From contig CAJTSD010000018.1 of the NCBI GenBank assembly GCA_910578795.1, positions 1-64,000 of the forward strand: 64,000 nucleotides of DNA, written 5' to 3'. The notes beneath the pieces were generated by a model, which was not told where the DNA came from, made no database searches, and saw only the letters and a list, made by a program, of their open reading frames with translations. This DNA is from an uncultured Lachnospiraceae bacterium (GTDB lineage: Bacteria > Bacillota > Clostridia > Lachnospirales > Lachnospiraceae). Made by a program: the position numbers and the translations under genes. This document shows, piece by piece, positions 15,404 through 24,342 of this stretch; position 1 is the first letter of the stretch, and every line of letters starts with the position of its first letter.

Positions 15404-16243
15404 TCACGAGATATCCAAAGTTTTATGTGCATTTTCAACAGTATTTTCTATTAACTTCGCATAATTTTCATTGACATATGTCACGCCGTTACAATCCTCC
15501 GCTGCCATATTCCCTTTATCAATATGCATTAAATATTCAATATTTCCCTCTGGTCCCCGAATCGGTGAAAAATCCAAATGCAACAGCCGAAACCCGTTTG
15601 CAAGCGTAAATGCCAGCACCGTTTCAATCACTTCGATATGTACCTTCGGATCTCTGACAACACCTTTTTTCCCGACCTTTTCCTTCCCCGCCTCAAACTG
15701 CGGTTTAATCAGACATACCATCTGCGCGTTAGGCTTTAGAAGCTGATACGCAGGACCTAAGATTTTGTCAAGGGAAATAAACGACACGTCCACTGACGCA
15801 AAATCCGGCATATCGTCAATATCCCCTGGTTGTATGTAGCGGAAATTCGTCTTTTCCATGCAGACAACACGCGCATCATTCCGAAGCTTCCAGTCTAACT
15901 GCCCATGTCCCACATCAATCGAATATACTTTCGAAGCTCCGTTTTGCAGCATACAATCCGTAAAGCCTCCCGTCGAAGCGCCAATATCCATACAGACCTT
16001 CCCCGATAACAGGATTCCAAACTGCGCAATTGCTTTTTCCAGCTTCAGACCGCCGCGGCTTACATATTTTAGTGGATTCCCCCGAACTTCAACCGATACC
16101 TTCGTTTCGTCAAACATCGCACCCGCTTTATCTTCCTTTTGATCATTCACATACACCGTTCCGGACATGATAATCGCCTTTGCCTTTTCCCGCGACTGCG
16201 CAAGTCCCTGCTTCACAAGCAGCACATCCAAGCGTTCCTTCAT
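15404..16243 (-). CDS. tlyA: TlyA/FtsJ-family rRNA methyltransferase with S4 domain
   Basis: A 279-residue SAM-dependent ribose methyltransferase of the TlyA (haemolysin A/YqxC) family, predicted to methylate 16S/23S rRNA. The N-terminal S4 RNA-binding domain (RLDVLLVKQGLAQSREKA, residues 3-60) precedes the Rossmann domain with SAM motif CMDIGASTGGFTDCML (about 82-97), then SVDVSFISLDKI and LIKPQFEAG. It lies 22 bases from dxs in the isoprenoid/nuclease operon. Start ATG 16243. Confidence 0.93.
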   Translation of the reverse strand: MKERLDVLLVKQGLAQSREKAKAIIMSGTVYVNDQKEDKAGAMFDETKVSVEVRGNPLKYVSRGGLKLEKAIAQFGILLSGKVCMDIGASTGGFTDCMLQNGASKVYSIDVGHGQLDWKLRNDARVVCMEKTNFRYIQPGDIDDMPDFASVDVSFISLDKILGPAYQLLKPNAQMVCLIKPQFEAGKEKVGKKGVVRDPKVHIEVIETVLAFTLANGFRLLHLDFSPIRGPEGNIEYLMHIDKGNMAAEDCNGVTYVNENYAKLIENTVENAHKTLDIS

Positions 16244-16264
16244 GATTGATAAACAAACTCCTTT

Positions 16265-18115
16265 TTATACGCACTCCAATATTCTATCCACGATTGTTTC
16301 CGCATCAATTCCCACTTCCTTGCGCAGAATCTCCACGTTCCCATGCTCCACATACTCATCTGGAATTGTAATTGTTAGCAGTTTTATACTGCTCTTGACC
16401 ATTCCAAGGTAATCACGCACCTTTTCTCCAAATCCGCCGCTCGCCACATTTTCCTCCATTGTGACAATCAGTTCATGGTTTTTCTGTGCTTTCTCTATCA
16501 TTTCCGTATCAATCGGTTTGACAAAACGTGCATTGATAATGCTGCACCCATATCCCTTCTTCGCAAGTACGCTTCTTACGGTAAGCGCCGTCTTCGCCAT
16601 ACTGCCAACCGCAATCAGCACAATCTGCCTGTCATTTAAAAGCCACTCTGCCTTCCCGAACGCAATCGGTTCCCGAAATTCTTTTAGTCCGTCATACGCC
16701 TCGCCCCGCGGATACCGTAGGGCAATCGGACCGTTAAAGTTTACTGCAAATTTAAGCATATCGGACAGTTCCCACTTATTTTTCGGCGCCATAATATGCA
16801 TATTCGGTATGGAGGAAAGATAGGACAAGTCAAAAATCCCCTGATGTGTCTCACCGTCGCTTCCCACAAGTCCAGCCCTGTCTATGGCAAACACAACCGG
16901 AAGGTTTTGAATACAGACATCATGCAGGATTTGGTCATATGCCCTTTGCAAAAAAGAAGAATAAATTGCCACAACGGGTTTCATTCCACCCGCCGCAAGC
17001 CCCGCCGCAAACGTAACCGCATGCTCCTCTGCGATTCCAACATCAAAAAAGCGGTCAGGATACATATTCCGAAAGCGTTTCAACCCCGTTCCGTCAGGCA
17101 TCGCCGCCGTAATTGCCACAATATCCGGGTTCCTGTCACCCAGCTTACACATCACTGTTGAGAATACATCCGTATAATTGGACTTTGTCTTTGGCTTTAA
17201 GGGAAGACCCGTTTCCACGTCAAACGGCTCTGCACCGTGAAACCTTGCAGGGTGCCGCTCCGCAGGCGCAAACCCCTTGCCTTTCTGTGTAATGACATGT
17301 ACAAGCACCGCAGATTTACAACGCTTTGCCTCCCGAAATACCTTGAGCATGGCATTGATATTATGTCCGTCCACCGGTCCAAGATAGGTAATTCCCATAT
17401 CTTCAAAAAACATTCCGGGTATGACAAGATGTTTTACGGAGCTTTTTGCCCTTCGGATACGATCCACAACCGTATCCAGCTTTTTATCCATCAGCGAATT
17501 GTAAACACCCTCTTTGATATCAAGATACTTGTCCGCCGTCCTGATATTGTTCAGGTATTTTGACATCCCGCCGACATTTTCCGAGATTGACATATTATTG
17601 TCATTTAACACAATAATATAGTTTGTTTTGATACGCGCCGCATTATTCAAGGCTTCATATGCCATTCCGCCCGTCAGCGAGCCGTCGCCGATTACGGAAA
17701 CAATGGTGCTGTCCTCCCCTTTTAAATCCCTGGCTTTCACAAGACCTAAACCAGCTGACACCGACGTGGAGCTGTGCCCTGTATCGAAGCAGTCGCATTC
17801 GCTCTCCTTGCGTTTGGGAAAACCGCTCATCCCGCCGTACTTTCTAAGACGTTCAAACCCTGCACGCCTTCCTGTCAGAATTTTATGGGTATAAGACTGA
17901 TGTCCCACATCCCAGACAATCTTATCTTTTGGAAGATTCAGACTCAGATGAAGCGCCATCGTAAGCTCTACTGTACCTAAATTAGAACCCAAATGACCAC
18001 CTGTAACACTAATCTTGTCAATCAGAAATTCCCTGATTTCCTCCGCTAAAAGGTCAAGATCTTCCGGCGGTACATCCTTGATATCATTTTCTTTTTCTAT
18101 TCTCTCGAGTATCAT
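16265..18115 (-). CDS. dxs: 1-deoxy-D-xylulose-5-phosphate synthase
   Basis: TPP-dependent first step of the MEP isoprenoid pathway (pyruvate + glyceraldehyde-3-phosphate). About 616 residues. Motifs include the N-terminal HLGSNLGTVELT, the TPP site GDGSLTGGMAYEALN...LNDNNMSIS, VGIAEEHAVTFAAGLA with the conserved glutamate, and the transketolase C domain. Two starts are possible: ATG 18127, with GGGAGG only one base away, and ATG 18115 (MILERIEKEN), with the same motif 13 bases away. The second fits the family's usual N-terminus and is chosen. It is 18 bases from ispA, so isoprenoid precursor genes are co-expressed. Confidence 0.96.
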   Translation of the reverse strand: MILERIEKENDIKDVPPEDLDLLAEEIREFLIDKISVTGGHLGSNLGTVELTMALHLSLNLPKDKIVWDVGHQSYTHKILTGRRAGFERLRKYGGMSGFPKRKESECDCFDTGHSSTSVSAGLGLVKARDLKGEDSTIVSVIGDGSLTGGMAYEALNNAARIKTNYIIVLNDNNMSISENVGGMSKYLNNIRTADKYLDIKEGVYNSLMDKKLDTVVDRIRRAKSSVKHLVIPGMFFEDMGITYLGPVDGHNINAMLKVFREAKRCKSAVLVHVITQKGKGFAPAERHPARFHGAEPFDVETGLPLKPKTKSNYTDVFSTVMCKLGDRNPDIVAITAAMPDGTGLKRFRNMYPDRFFDVGIAEEHAVTFAAGLAAGGMKPVVAIYSSFLQRAYDQILHDVCIQNLPVVFAIDRAGLVGSDGETHQGIFDLSYLSSIPNMHIMAPKNKWELSDMLKFAVNFNGPIALRYPRGEAYDGLKEFREPIAFGKAEWLLNDRQIVLIAVGSMAKTALTVRSVLAKKGYGCSIINARFVKPIDTEMIEKAQKNHELIVTMEENVASGGFGEKVRDYLGMVKSSIKLLTITIPDEYVEHGNVEILRKEVGIDAETIVDRILECV

Positions 18116-18133
18116 GCAGCTTTTCATGCCTCC

Positions 18134-19033
18134 CTATTTCAAACGCGTAATCAGGCTTTTTACCAAATCCGTCAGAAATTCATTTCGAAAACCTTTGCCA
18201 CCAAAAGATTCCAGCAGCTCTATCGCGTGATTTGAAAGTTCCTTCTGTTCACGTGACGCCTCGTCAATCCCCTTTAATGTAACATACGTTATTTTATTAT
18301 TCTTTTCGTCGCTCCCTATAGGTTTCCCAAGCTCCTCAAACGTGCTTGTAATATCCAGTATATCATCCTGTATCTGAAATGCAATTCCAATTTCATATGC
18401 CGCTTTTTCGATGGTTTCTACTGCTTCATCATCCGCATCTGCAAGCACCGCACCAATCATCATTGACGCCTGTATCAATGCAGCCGTCTTGTGCTCATGA
18501 ATATAAAGAAGCTGTGAAAGCGTTAGCGGCGCATCGGCACACTCCGCCGCAATATCTGCATCCTGACCGCCAATCATCCCGTAAATTCCCGCCTTATTCG
18601 CAAGGATAGAGAGCGCCCTTGCGATACGATGCACGTCTGCGCCATCACACGCAAAGGCTTTCAGCGCCGTTTCAAACGCATAATTTAAAAGTCCGTCACC
18701 TGCAAGAATTGCCACTGCCTCTCCATACTGCGCCCAGGTTGTCTTCTTCCCGCGCCTGTACTCATCATTATCCATCGCCGGAAGGTCATCGTGTACCAGA
18801 GAATACGTATGTATCATCTCAATTGCCGCCATAAACGGCTCGACTACCGGTTTATTTCCTCCAAACAGCCTGTAGGTTTCTGACATCAGCATCGGACGAA
18901 GACGTTTTCCCCCCGCATTCACACTGTAATTCATCGCTCTGACCACTTCCGATGCCATCTTGTCCTCATTCGGAAGATATGCATTTAGGATCCGTTCAAC
19001 CGCCTCCGTGCGCTCCTTTATTTTTTCCTTCAT
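18134..19033 (-). CDS. ispA: farnesyl/geranyl diphosphate synthase
   Basis: A short-chain trans-prenyltransferase of 299 residues. It has the first Asp-rich motif DDLPAMDND, the second DDILD, and the GGKRLRPML segment with substrate-binding Lys/Arg residues. It supplies C15 prenyl diphosphate for undecaprenyl and quinone synthesis. It lies between xseB and dxs, the standard Firmicute arrangement. Start ATG 19033. Confidence 0.95.
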   Translation of the reverse strand: MKEKIKERTEAVERILNAYLPNEDKMASEVVRAMNYSVNAGGKRLRPMLMSETYRLFGGNKPVVEPFMAAIEMIHTYSLVHDDLPAMDNDEYRRGKKTTWAQYGEAVAILAGDGLLNYAFETALKAFACDGADVHRIARALSILANKAGIYGMIGGQDADIAAECADAPLTLSQLLYIHEHKTAALIQASMMIGAVLADADDEAVETIEKAAYEIGIAFQIQDDILDITSTFEELGKPIGSDEKNNKITYVTLKGIDEASREQKELSNHAIELLESFGGKGFRNEFLTDLVKSLITRLK

Positions 19034-19099
19034 AAATAAATACCCTGCCTTTCTCTCAACCGGCTTTTACAGGAACAGTTCAGCCTGTTTCCTTCTACT

Positions 19100-19306
19100 T
19101 CAGAATTGCTCCAGCTTATCGTTCTCATTCAGCTTCAAAACTTCTTTTTCCACCTTGTCAATCTTCTCATTGCAGGACTGAATCAGCTTCATTCCCTCTT
19201 TATAAATCTGAAAAGACTCTTCCAGCGAAATATCCTCCTGCTCCAGCTTTCCAATCGCTGTTTCCAACCGCTCAAAAGTTTCATCAAGTGTCAGTTCACG
19301 CGCCAT
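19100..19306 (-). CDS. xseB: exodeoxyribonuclease VII small subunit
   Basis: A 68-residue XseB with the family pattern (LTLDETFERLETAIGKLEQE...SLEESFQIYKEGMKLIQSC) forming a helical hairpin that binds XseA. The start is ATG 19306 with GGAGGTG upstream, rather than the open extension to 19339. The start overlaps the 3' end of xseA by 11 bases, so subunit synthesis is coupled. Confidence 0.94.
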   Translation of the reverse strand: MARELTLDETFERLETAIGKLEQEDISLEESFQIYKEGMKLIQSCNEKIDKVEKEVLKLNENDKLEQF

Positions 19307-20507
19307 AATCCACCTCCGTAACACCTGTTGTCTTTGCATCGATCCTGCCGTTTTTTACATAAATCCGAAGCGCCTGTCCGGGCTTCGCCTTCCTGATATC
19401 ATTTAAAACCTGCCCGTTGTCATTCTCTAGATATGCATACCCCTGACTTAACTTTTCCAACGGCGAAAGTCCTTTCAGCTGCTGCGCAAGCAATGCCATC
19501 CTATGCCGGTTTTCCGTAAGGCACTTCTCCATCTGTCCTGAAAGCCGTCCTTCCAAATCCATACAGTACATCCGTTTTTGCTGCAATTGATTGGCAGGAC
19601 TTAGATATTTAAAACGGATTTTATGATTCTCAAGCCTTGTTTTTTCCAACTCCAAACGCTTTCCCATATGATGATTCAGCGTGCTTTCATACAACCCGAT
19701 TTTTTCCATAAGCAGCTCAAAGTCATATACCGCAAGTTCAGCCGCCGCAGAAGGCGTCGGCGCCCTCAAATCTGCCACAAAATCAATGATTGTAGTATCC
19801 GTTTCATGCCCCACCGCCGAAATGACCGGAACAGCACAGTCAAATACCGCCTGCGCCACGATTTCCTCATTAAATGCCCATAAATCCTCTATGGAACCGC
19901 CGCCCCTGCCCACAATCATCACATCCACGCCAAGCCGCTCCAGGGCGCGAATGCCGTTTACAATACTCGCCGCAGCATGTTCTCCCTGCACAATCGCAGG
20001 ATAGAGGATAATCTGCACATAGGGATTGCGCCTCATCGCAATATTGATAATATCCCGCACAGCCGCTCCCGTAGGTGCCGTCACTACGCCAAGTGTCTTA
20101 ATATACCGTGGTATCGGCTGCTTATACTCGGGCGCAAACATCCCCATTTCCTCAAGCTCCCGTTTGAGCCTGTCAAACTTTTCATATAAAAGACCGGCAC
20201 CGTCCAGCGTAATCTGCTTTGCGTACAACTGGTATTTTCCGTCCCGTTCATAAACGTCAATGGTACCGCCAACCACGACCTGCTGCCCCTCCTCCAACCG
20301 AAAGGAAAGACCGGCGCGGCTGCCGGCAAACATAACACATGCTATGATTCCTTTTTCATCTTTTAGCGTAAAATAAATGTGCCCTGACGAATGATATTTA
20401 CAATTGCTGACTTCCCCCTTGACAAAAATGTAGCGAAGCATAAAATCCTCAGCGAACATATTTTTGATATAAGAATTTATCTGGGCAACTGTATAAACAT
20501 TACGCAT
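19296..20507 (-). CDS. xseA: exodeoxyribonuclease VII large subunit
   Basis: Catalytic subunit of ExoVII, which digests single-stranded DNA from both ends. About 403 residues: N-terminal OB fold (VKGEVSNCKYHSSGHIYFTLKD), then the catalytic domain (VVTAPTGAAVRDIINI, GRGGGSIEDLWAFNEE, SAVGHETDTTIIDFVADLRAPTPS, reported catalytic-domain motifs), then a coiled coil. The frame is open to 20690 but MRNVYTVAQIN at 20507, with GGAGG 10 bases upstream, is the family start. Confidence 0.95.
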   Translation of the reverse strand: MRNVYTVAQINSYIKNMFAEDFMLRYIFVKGEVSNCKYHSSGHIYFTLKDEKGIIACVMFAGSRAGLSFRLEEGQQVVVGGTIDVYERDGKYQLYAKQITLDGAGLLYEKFDRLKRELEEMGMFAPEYKQPIPRYIKTLGVVTAPTGAAVRDIINIAMRRNPYVQIILYPAIVQGEHAAASIVNGIRALERLGVDVMIVGRGGGSIEDLWAFNEEIVAQAVFDCAVPVISAVGHETDTTIIDFVADLRAPTPSAAAELAVYDFELLMEKIGLYESTLNHHMGKRLELEKTRLENHKIRFKYLSPANQLQQKRMYCMDLEGRLSGQMEKCLTENRHRMALLAQQLKGLSPLEKLSQGYAYLENDNGQVLNDIRKAKPGQALRIYVKNGRIDAKTTGVTEVDYGA

Positions 20508-20532
20508 TTTCGGCTGTCCTCCCGCATTTTCC

Positions 20533-20931
20533 CTAGACAAATTTTGCAAGCACTCCGTTGACAAAGCCTGATGACTCCTCCTGCCCAAACCGTTTGGCAA
20601 GCTCCACCGCTTCATTGATTGCCACCCCTGCGGGTACATCATCGTCAAACAGAATCTCATACACCGCAAGACGCAGAATGGTAAGGTCAACCTTTCCCAT
20701 TCTTCCGGTTGTCCATCCTTTTGCCTGCTGATTAATCAATGCGTCAATCTCATCAAGCTTTTCAATAATTCTGTTCCCCTTTTGGGAGATGTATCTCGCA
20801 TCCTTTTCGTCTGCCGCAAGCTCATCATCCTCGAAAAAAAACTGCTCCTGTTCGGACATCTCTTCCCGCGCGTTGAACTCCACCCGAAATATCAATTTAA
20901 AAATCTGTTCTCTCAGCTCTCGTCTGCTCAT
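20533..20931 (-). CDS. nusB: transcription antitermination factor NusB
   Basis: A 132-residue all-helical RNA-binding protein that, with NusE (S10), binds boxA and supports rRNA antitermination. N-terminal MSRRELREQIFKLIFRVEFN and C-terminal DVPAGVAINEAVELAKRFGQEESSGF match the family. A slightly long acidic insert (FFFEDDELAADEKDARYI) is present. It lies between the asp23-like gene and xseA. Confidence 0.95.
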   Translation of the reverse strand: MSRRELREQIFKLIFRVEFNAREEMSEQEQFFFEDDELAADEKDARYISQKGNRIIEKLDEIDALINQQAKGWTTGRMGKVDLTILRLAVYEILFDDDVPAGVAINEAVELAKRFGQEESSGFVNGVLAKFV

Positions 20932-20946
20932 TGGTTTTTTCCTTTT

Positions 20947-21336
20947 TTATTTGTTTTCCTGCATTTTAATTCCGATAATCCGAATATTCACATCGGATAC
21001 CTCAAAACCGGTCATTGTTTCAAGCGCACTCTTTACCTTTTCCTGCACCTTATTGCAGGTTGCAGGAATATTGTAGCCATATTCCAGGGTAAGCGCCAAA
21101 TCAACCGATACCGTTCCCTCAAGGATATCCACCTTGACACCTTTTGTCTGCTTCTTCATACCGACTTTTCCCATCAGCTCGTCCGTAATATTGCCTGACA
21201 TTGCGCTCACACCGTCAACCTCCGTCGCCGCAAGTCCGGCAATCATGGCAACCACGTCATTCGCGATTTTTACCGTACCAAACCCATCGGCATCCGTAAT
21301 GCAGCCATTCTTGCTCTTATCCATATCCTTATCCAT
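20947..21336 (-). CDS. Asp23/Gls24 family envelope stress protein
   Basis: A 129-residue Asp23/Gls24 (YqhY-type) protein. Characteristic segments are GTVKIANDVVAMIAGLAATEVDGV and VSVDLALTLEYGYNIPATCNKVQEKV, and it ends with an LVxVNI-like IRIIGIKM strand. In Firmicutes YqhY precedes nusB and is tied to membrane/acetyl-CoA carboxylase physiology; here too it is directly upstream of nusB. ATG 21336 with GGAGG six bases upstream is chosen over the frame extension to 21354. It is the first gene of the nusB-xse-isp-dxs operon. Confidence 0.9.
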   Translation of the reverse strand: MDKDMDKSKNGCITDADGFGTVKIANDVVAMIAGLAATEVDGVSAMSGNITDELMGKVGMKKQTKGVKVDILEGTVSVDLALTLEYGYNIPATCNKVQEKVKSALETMTGFEVSDVNIRIIGIKMQENK

Positions 21337-21448
21337 GCGTTTCCTCCTATTCAACCTGTTTCCATTGAATTTTTTTAGATTATATCATAATTACCAATAT
21401 TTTGCCTAGTATAAATCGAATATATACAATTTATTCAATCAATTCGAT

Positions 21449-22681
21449 TCAAAATATATTCCAAAAGCTAATCGTTCCAAGCTCCTCGTTTGAAGCATAC
21501 GATACTGCGCCTTTGCTGCTTTTGATGATTGTAAAGATCTGTCTGTCATCTATAATTGCAGAAAGCATTTCCTGATACACCTGCGCATCCGAACACTTTA
21601 ACGTCACATAATCCGCCTGTTTAACGCCTTCGCTTTCAAAAACAGTTTCAAGCTGCAGCCTGTCATAGCCTTCAAAAAAAAGTCCTTCCCTCACATAATA
21701 ATTGTCCTGCGTACTGTCGCAGGACGGAAGATCAATCATGTCCTCAAACGAATGCGTTTTGGAAATTTCATTTGTTGTCACCAAAAAATAATCATAATTA
21801 ATCGGAGGCAAAAAAGCATCGCCCTCCAAATTCTCACTGCCACTATAAGCATATGAAGCATCGCCCCACGTCGGATCCAAATAATAGTATCTGCCATTTA
21901 CGCGCACCAAATTCCACGCATGGCGCTCCGTCCCAGTATACCCGGTTACCAAAAGCGACTGCAGCCCTGCCTCCTGCAGCATATACTGCATTGCCTTTGC
22001 ATAGCCCTGACATACGGAACGGTTACCCAAAAATACTGAACATATATTCTGATTGTCATCGGCATCCGTATCATACTCCGTATGGTTAATCAAATATTCA
22101 TACAAAAACTTAACCGTACTGTACTCATCCTCATTCAGCGGCACCTCGCTCATACATTCTGAAAGTCTGTTCTCAATCTCCGCAAGCGTAAGTTCTGCCT
22201 CCTCCTTCGTCATCGAATAGGTTCCCTCAAATGTAATTCCGGTAAGCGCGTCCCCCAAAAAATGTTCCGTATACTTAAATCCCTCCACATAAAACAATTC
22301 CGGATGGTCATTCAGCACACACTCAAAAACCCGGTCCAAAAGTACGCTGTCCAAGGTATCAACCGAAACCTCGCCCGACATCGCCGTAAGCGCATCCAGG
22401 ATCTCCAAATATAGCGCCTGCTCACTCTCACTTAAAACATGATAGCCATAATAAATTTCCGGTATCGTGCGTACCGCTTCCTCCGTCTGTGTTTGTGTTT
22501 CTTCCCCCTCCTCATTTGTCTGCGGCTCATGCGTTTCAGACAGCCTTGTTTCCGGAATCTCTGAAGGTATTTCATCAAAATTCCGTTCAAGCGCCCCACA
22601 GCCGCCGCATCCGATTGCAATCACACCTGCCATCGCAAGAATAACAGATGATACTTTTATTTTTCCCACAAACTCTGTCAT
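21449..22681 (-). CDS. transglutaminase-like domain lipoprotein
   Basis: A 410-residue exported protein. The N-terminal signal ends in a lipobox-like GCGGC (two Cys near residues 25-28), followed by a Pro/Glu/Thr-rich linker to about residue 70. The transglutaminase-like core has the full triad: Cys in NRSVCQGYAKAMQYML, His in ERHAWNLVRVNGRYYYLD and the following Asp in YLDPTWGD. Possible roles are a cell-surface peptidase or crosslinking enzyme. ATG at 22681 is used in place of the TTG two codons earlier. It sits between prfC and the asp23 operon on the same strand, 19 bases from prfC. Confidence 0.85.
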   Translation of the reverse strand: MTEFVGKIKVSSVILAMAGVIAIGCGGCGALERNFDEIPSEIPETRLSETHEPQTNEEGEETQTQTEEAVRTIPEIYYGYHVLSESEQALYLEILDALTAMSGEVSVDTLDSVLLDRVFECVLNDHPELFYVEGFKYTEHFLGDALTGITFEGTYSMTKEEAELTLAEIENRLSECMSEVPLNEDEYSTVKFLYEYLINHTEYDTDADDNQNICSVFLGNRSVCQGYAKAMQYMLQEAGLQSLLVTGYTGTERHAWNLVRVNGRYYYLDPTWGDASYAYSGSENLEGDAFLPPINYDYFLVTTNEISKTHSFEDMIDLPSCDSTQDNYYVREGLFFEGYDRLQLETVFESEGVKQADYVTLKCSDAQVYQEMLSAIIDDRQIFTIIKSSKGAVSYASNEELGTISFWNIF

Positions 22682-22699
22682 GAACAACTACCCCTTGAT

Positions 22700-24301
22700 T
22701 TAATTGCGTCCAAACTCCGAAAGCACAAGTCCCTTGTTTCGGTCCTGCGTCATACCAATACTCCATTGATTGATAAATAAAAGCAATGGATTTCCCTTTA
22801 AATCCTGTATTTTTTTCATATCGGAGGTGCCTGAAAGCCTGTCCAAATCGACCTCGTCCTTATTCTCAATCCAGCGGATATACTCGTAAGGCAGCGGTTC
22901 CAGCTTAATGTCCACATTATATTCATTTTCAAGGCGGTATTTTAAAACATCAAACTGCAAAACACCCACGACACCTACGATAATTTCCTCCATACCGGTA
23001 TTAAATTCCTGAAAAATCTGAATTGCCCCCTCCTGTGCAATCTGATTGACACCCTTGATAAACTGTTTTCGTTTCATCGTGTCAATCTGACGAACCCTTG
23101 CAAAATGCTCCGGTGCAAAAGTCGGTATCCCTTCATAACATATGTTATTTTTTGGCGCGCACACCGTATCTCCAATGGAAAAAATACCGGGGTCAAATAC
23201 GCCGATAATATCCCCCGCATATGCCTCGTCCAAAATCTTGCGCTCGTCCGCCATAATCTGCTGCGGCTGTGAAAGGCGCATGACCTTTCCTCCCTGAACG
23301 TGCTTCACTTCAGCGCCTGCATCAAACTTTCCGGAGCAAATCCGCATAAAAGCAATCCTGTCACGGTGCGCCTTATTCATGTTCGCCTGAATTTTAAACA
23401 CAAACGCGGAAAAATCATTCTCCACCGGATCGACAATCTCCCCCTCCGAAATACGCGGAAGCGGTGTCGTCGCCATTTTCAGGAAATTGCGCAAAAAGAC
23501 TTCCACGCCGAAATTGGTCAGCGCCGAGCCAAAGAAAACGGGCGTCAGTTTTCCCTTTCTGACCTCTTCAAGGTCAAACTCCGCACTCGCCCCGTCAAGT
23601 AGCTCAATCTCATCCCGTAAAAGGGAAAGCGCCTCATCTCCGATTTTTTCAAGCAAAAGCGCCTCATCGTCCAACGCAATAACCGTTGTTTCGCCCTCCT
23701 TCGTTCCTTTCTGGGTATCGGAATACGTAAGCACATGGTTCTCATGTCTGTCATAAACACCCTTAAACCGTTTTCCTGAGCCAATCGGCCAATTGACCGG
23801 ACAGGTCGCAATCCCAAGCTCTTTCTCAATTTCATCCAATAACGCAAACGTGTCATTTGCATCTCTGTCCATCTTATTAATAAATGTAAAAATAGGAATA
23901 CCGCGCATGCCGCACACCTTAAACAGCTTCCTTGTCTGCGCCTCTACGCCTTTCGACGCGTCAATCACCATAACCGCCGAATCCGCCGCCATCAGCGTAC
24001 GGTATGTGTCCTCCGAAAAGTCCTGGTGCCCCGGCGTATCAAGGATATTGATACAATACCCGTCATAATTAAACTGTAACACGGAAGACGTAACGGAAAT
24101 CCCCCTCTCCTTCTCAATCTCCATCCAATCCGAAACAGCGTGCCTTGCTGTCGCCTTTCCCTTGACGCTTCCCGCCAAATTAATTGCCCCTCCATATAAA
24201 AGAAATTTCTCCGTAAGGGTCGTCTTACCTGCATCGGGATGGGAGATAATGGCAAAGGTTCTCCTCTTGTTAATTTCTTCCGCAATCTTACTGTTACTCA
24301 C
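22700..24301 (-). CDS. prfC: peptide chain release factor 3
   Basis: A 533-residue translational GTPase that recycles RF1/RF2. G1 SHPDAGKTTLTEK, G2/G3 region ERGISVTSSVLQF...DTPGHQDFSEDTYR, G4 TFINKMDRDA and the RF3 C-terminal domains (GVVGVLQFDVLKYRLENEY) are all present. Start ATG 24301. It lies 41 bases downstream of deoB on the same strand. Confidence 0.96.
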   Translation of the reverse strand: MSNSKIAEEINKRRTFAIISHPDAGKTTLTEKFLLYGGAINLAGSVKGKATARHAVSDWMEIEKERGISVTSSVLQFNYDGYCINILDTPGHQDFSEDTYRTLMAADSAVMVIDASKGVEAQTRKLFKVCGMRGIPIFTFINKMDRDANDTFALLDEIEKELGIATCPVNWPIGSGKRFKGVYDRHENHVLTYSDTQKGTKEGETTVIALDDEALLLEKIGDEALSLLRDEIELLDGASAEFDLEEVRKGKLTPVFFGSALTNFGVEVFLRNFLKMATTPLPRISEGEIVDPVENDFSAFVFKIQANMNKAHRDRIAFMRICSGKFDAGAEVKHVQGGKVMRLSQPQQIMADERKILDEAYAGDIIGVFDPGIFSIGDTVCAPKNNICYEGIPTFAPEHFARVRQIDTMKRKQFIKGVNQIAQEGAIQIFQEFNTGMEEIIVGVVGVLQFDVLKYRLENEYNVDIKLEPLPYEYIRWIENKDEVDLDRLSGTSDMKKIQDLKGNPLLLFINQWSIGMTQDRNKGLVLSEFGRN

Positions 24302-24342
24302 TCTTTACCTCATTTCCGCGCCTGTCTGGCGCAAATTCGTTC

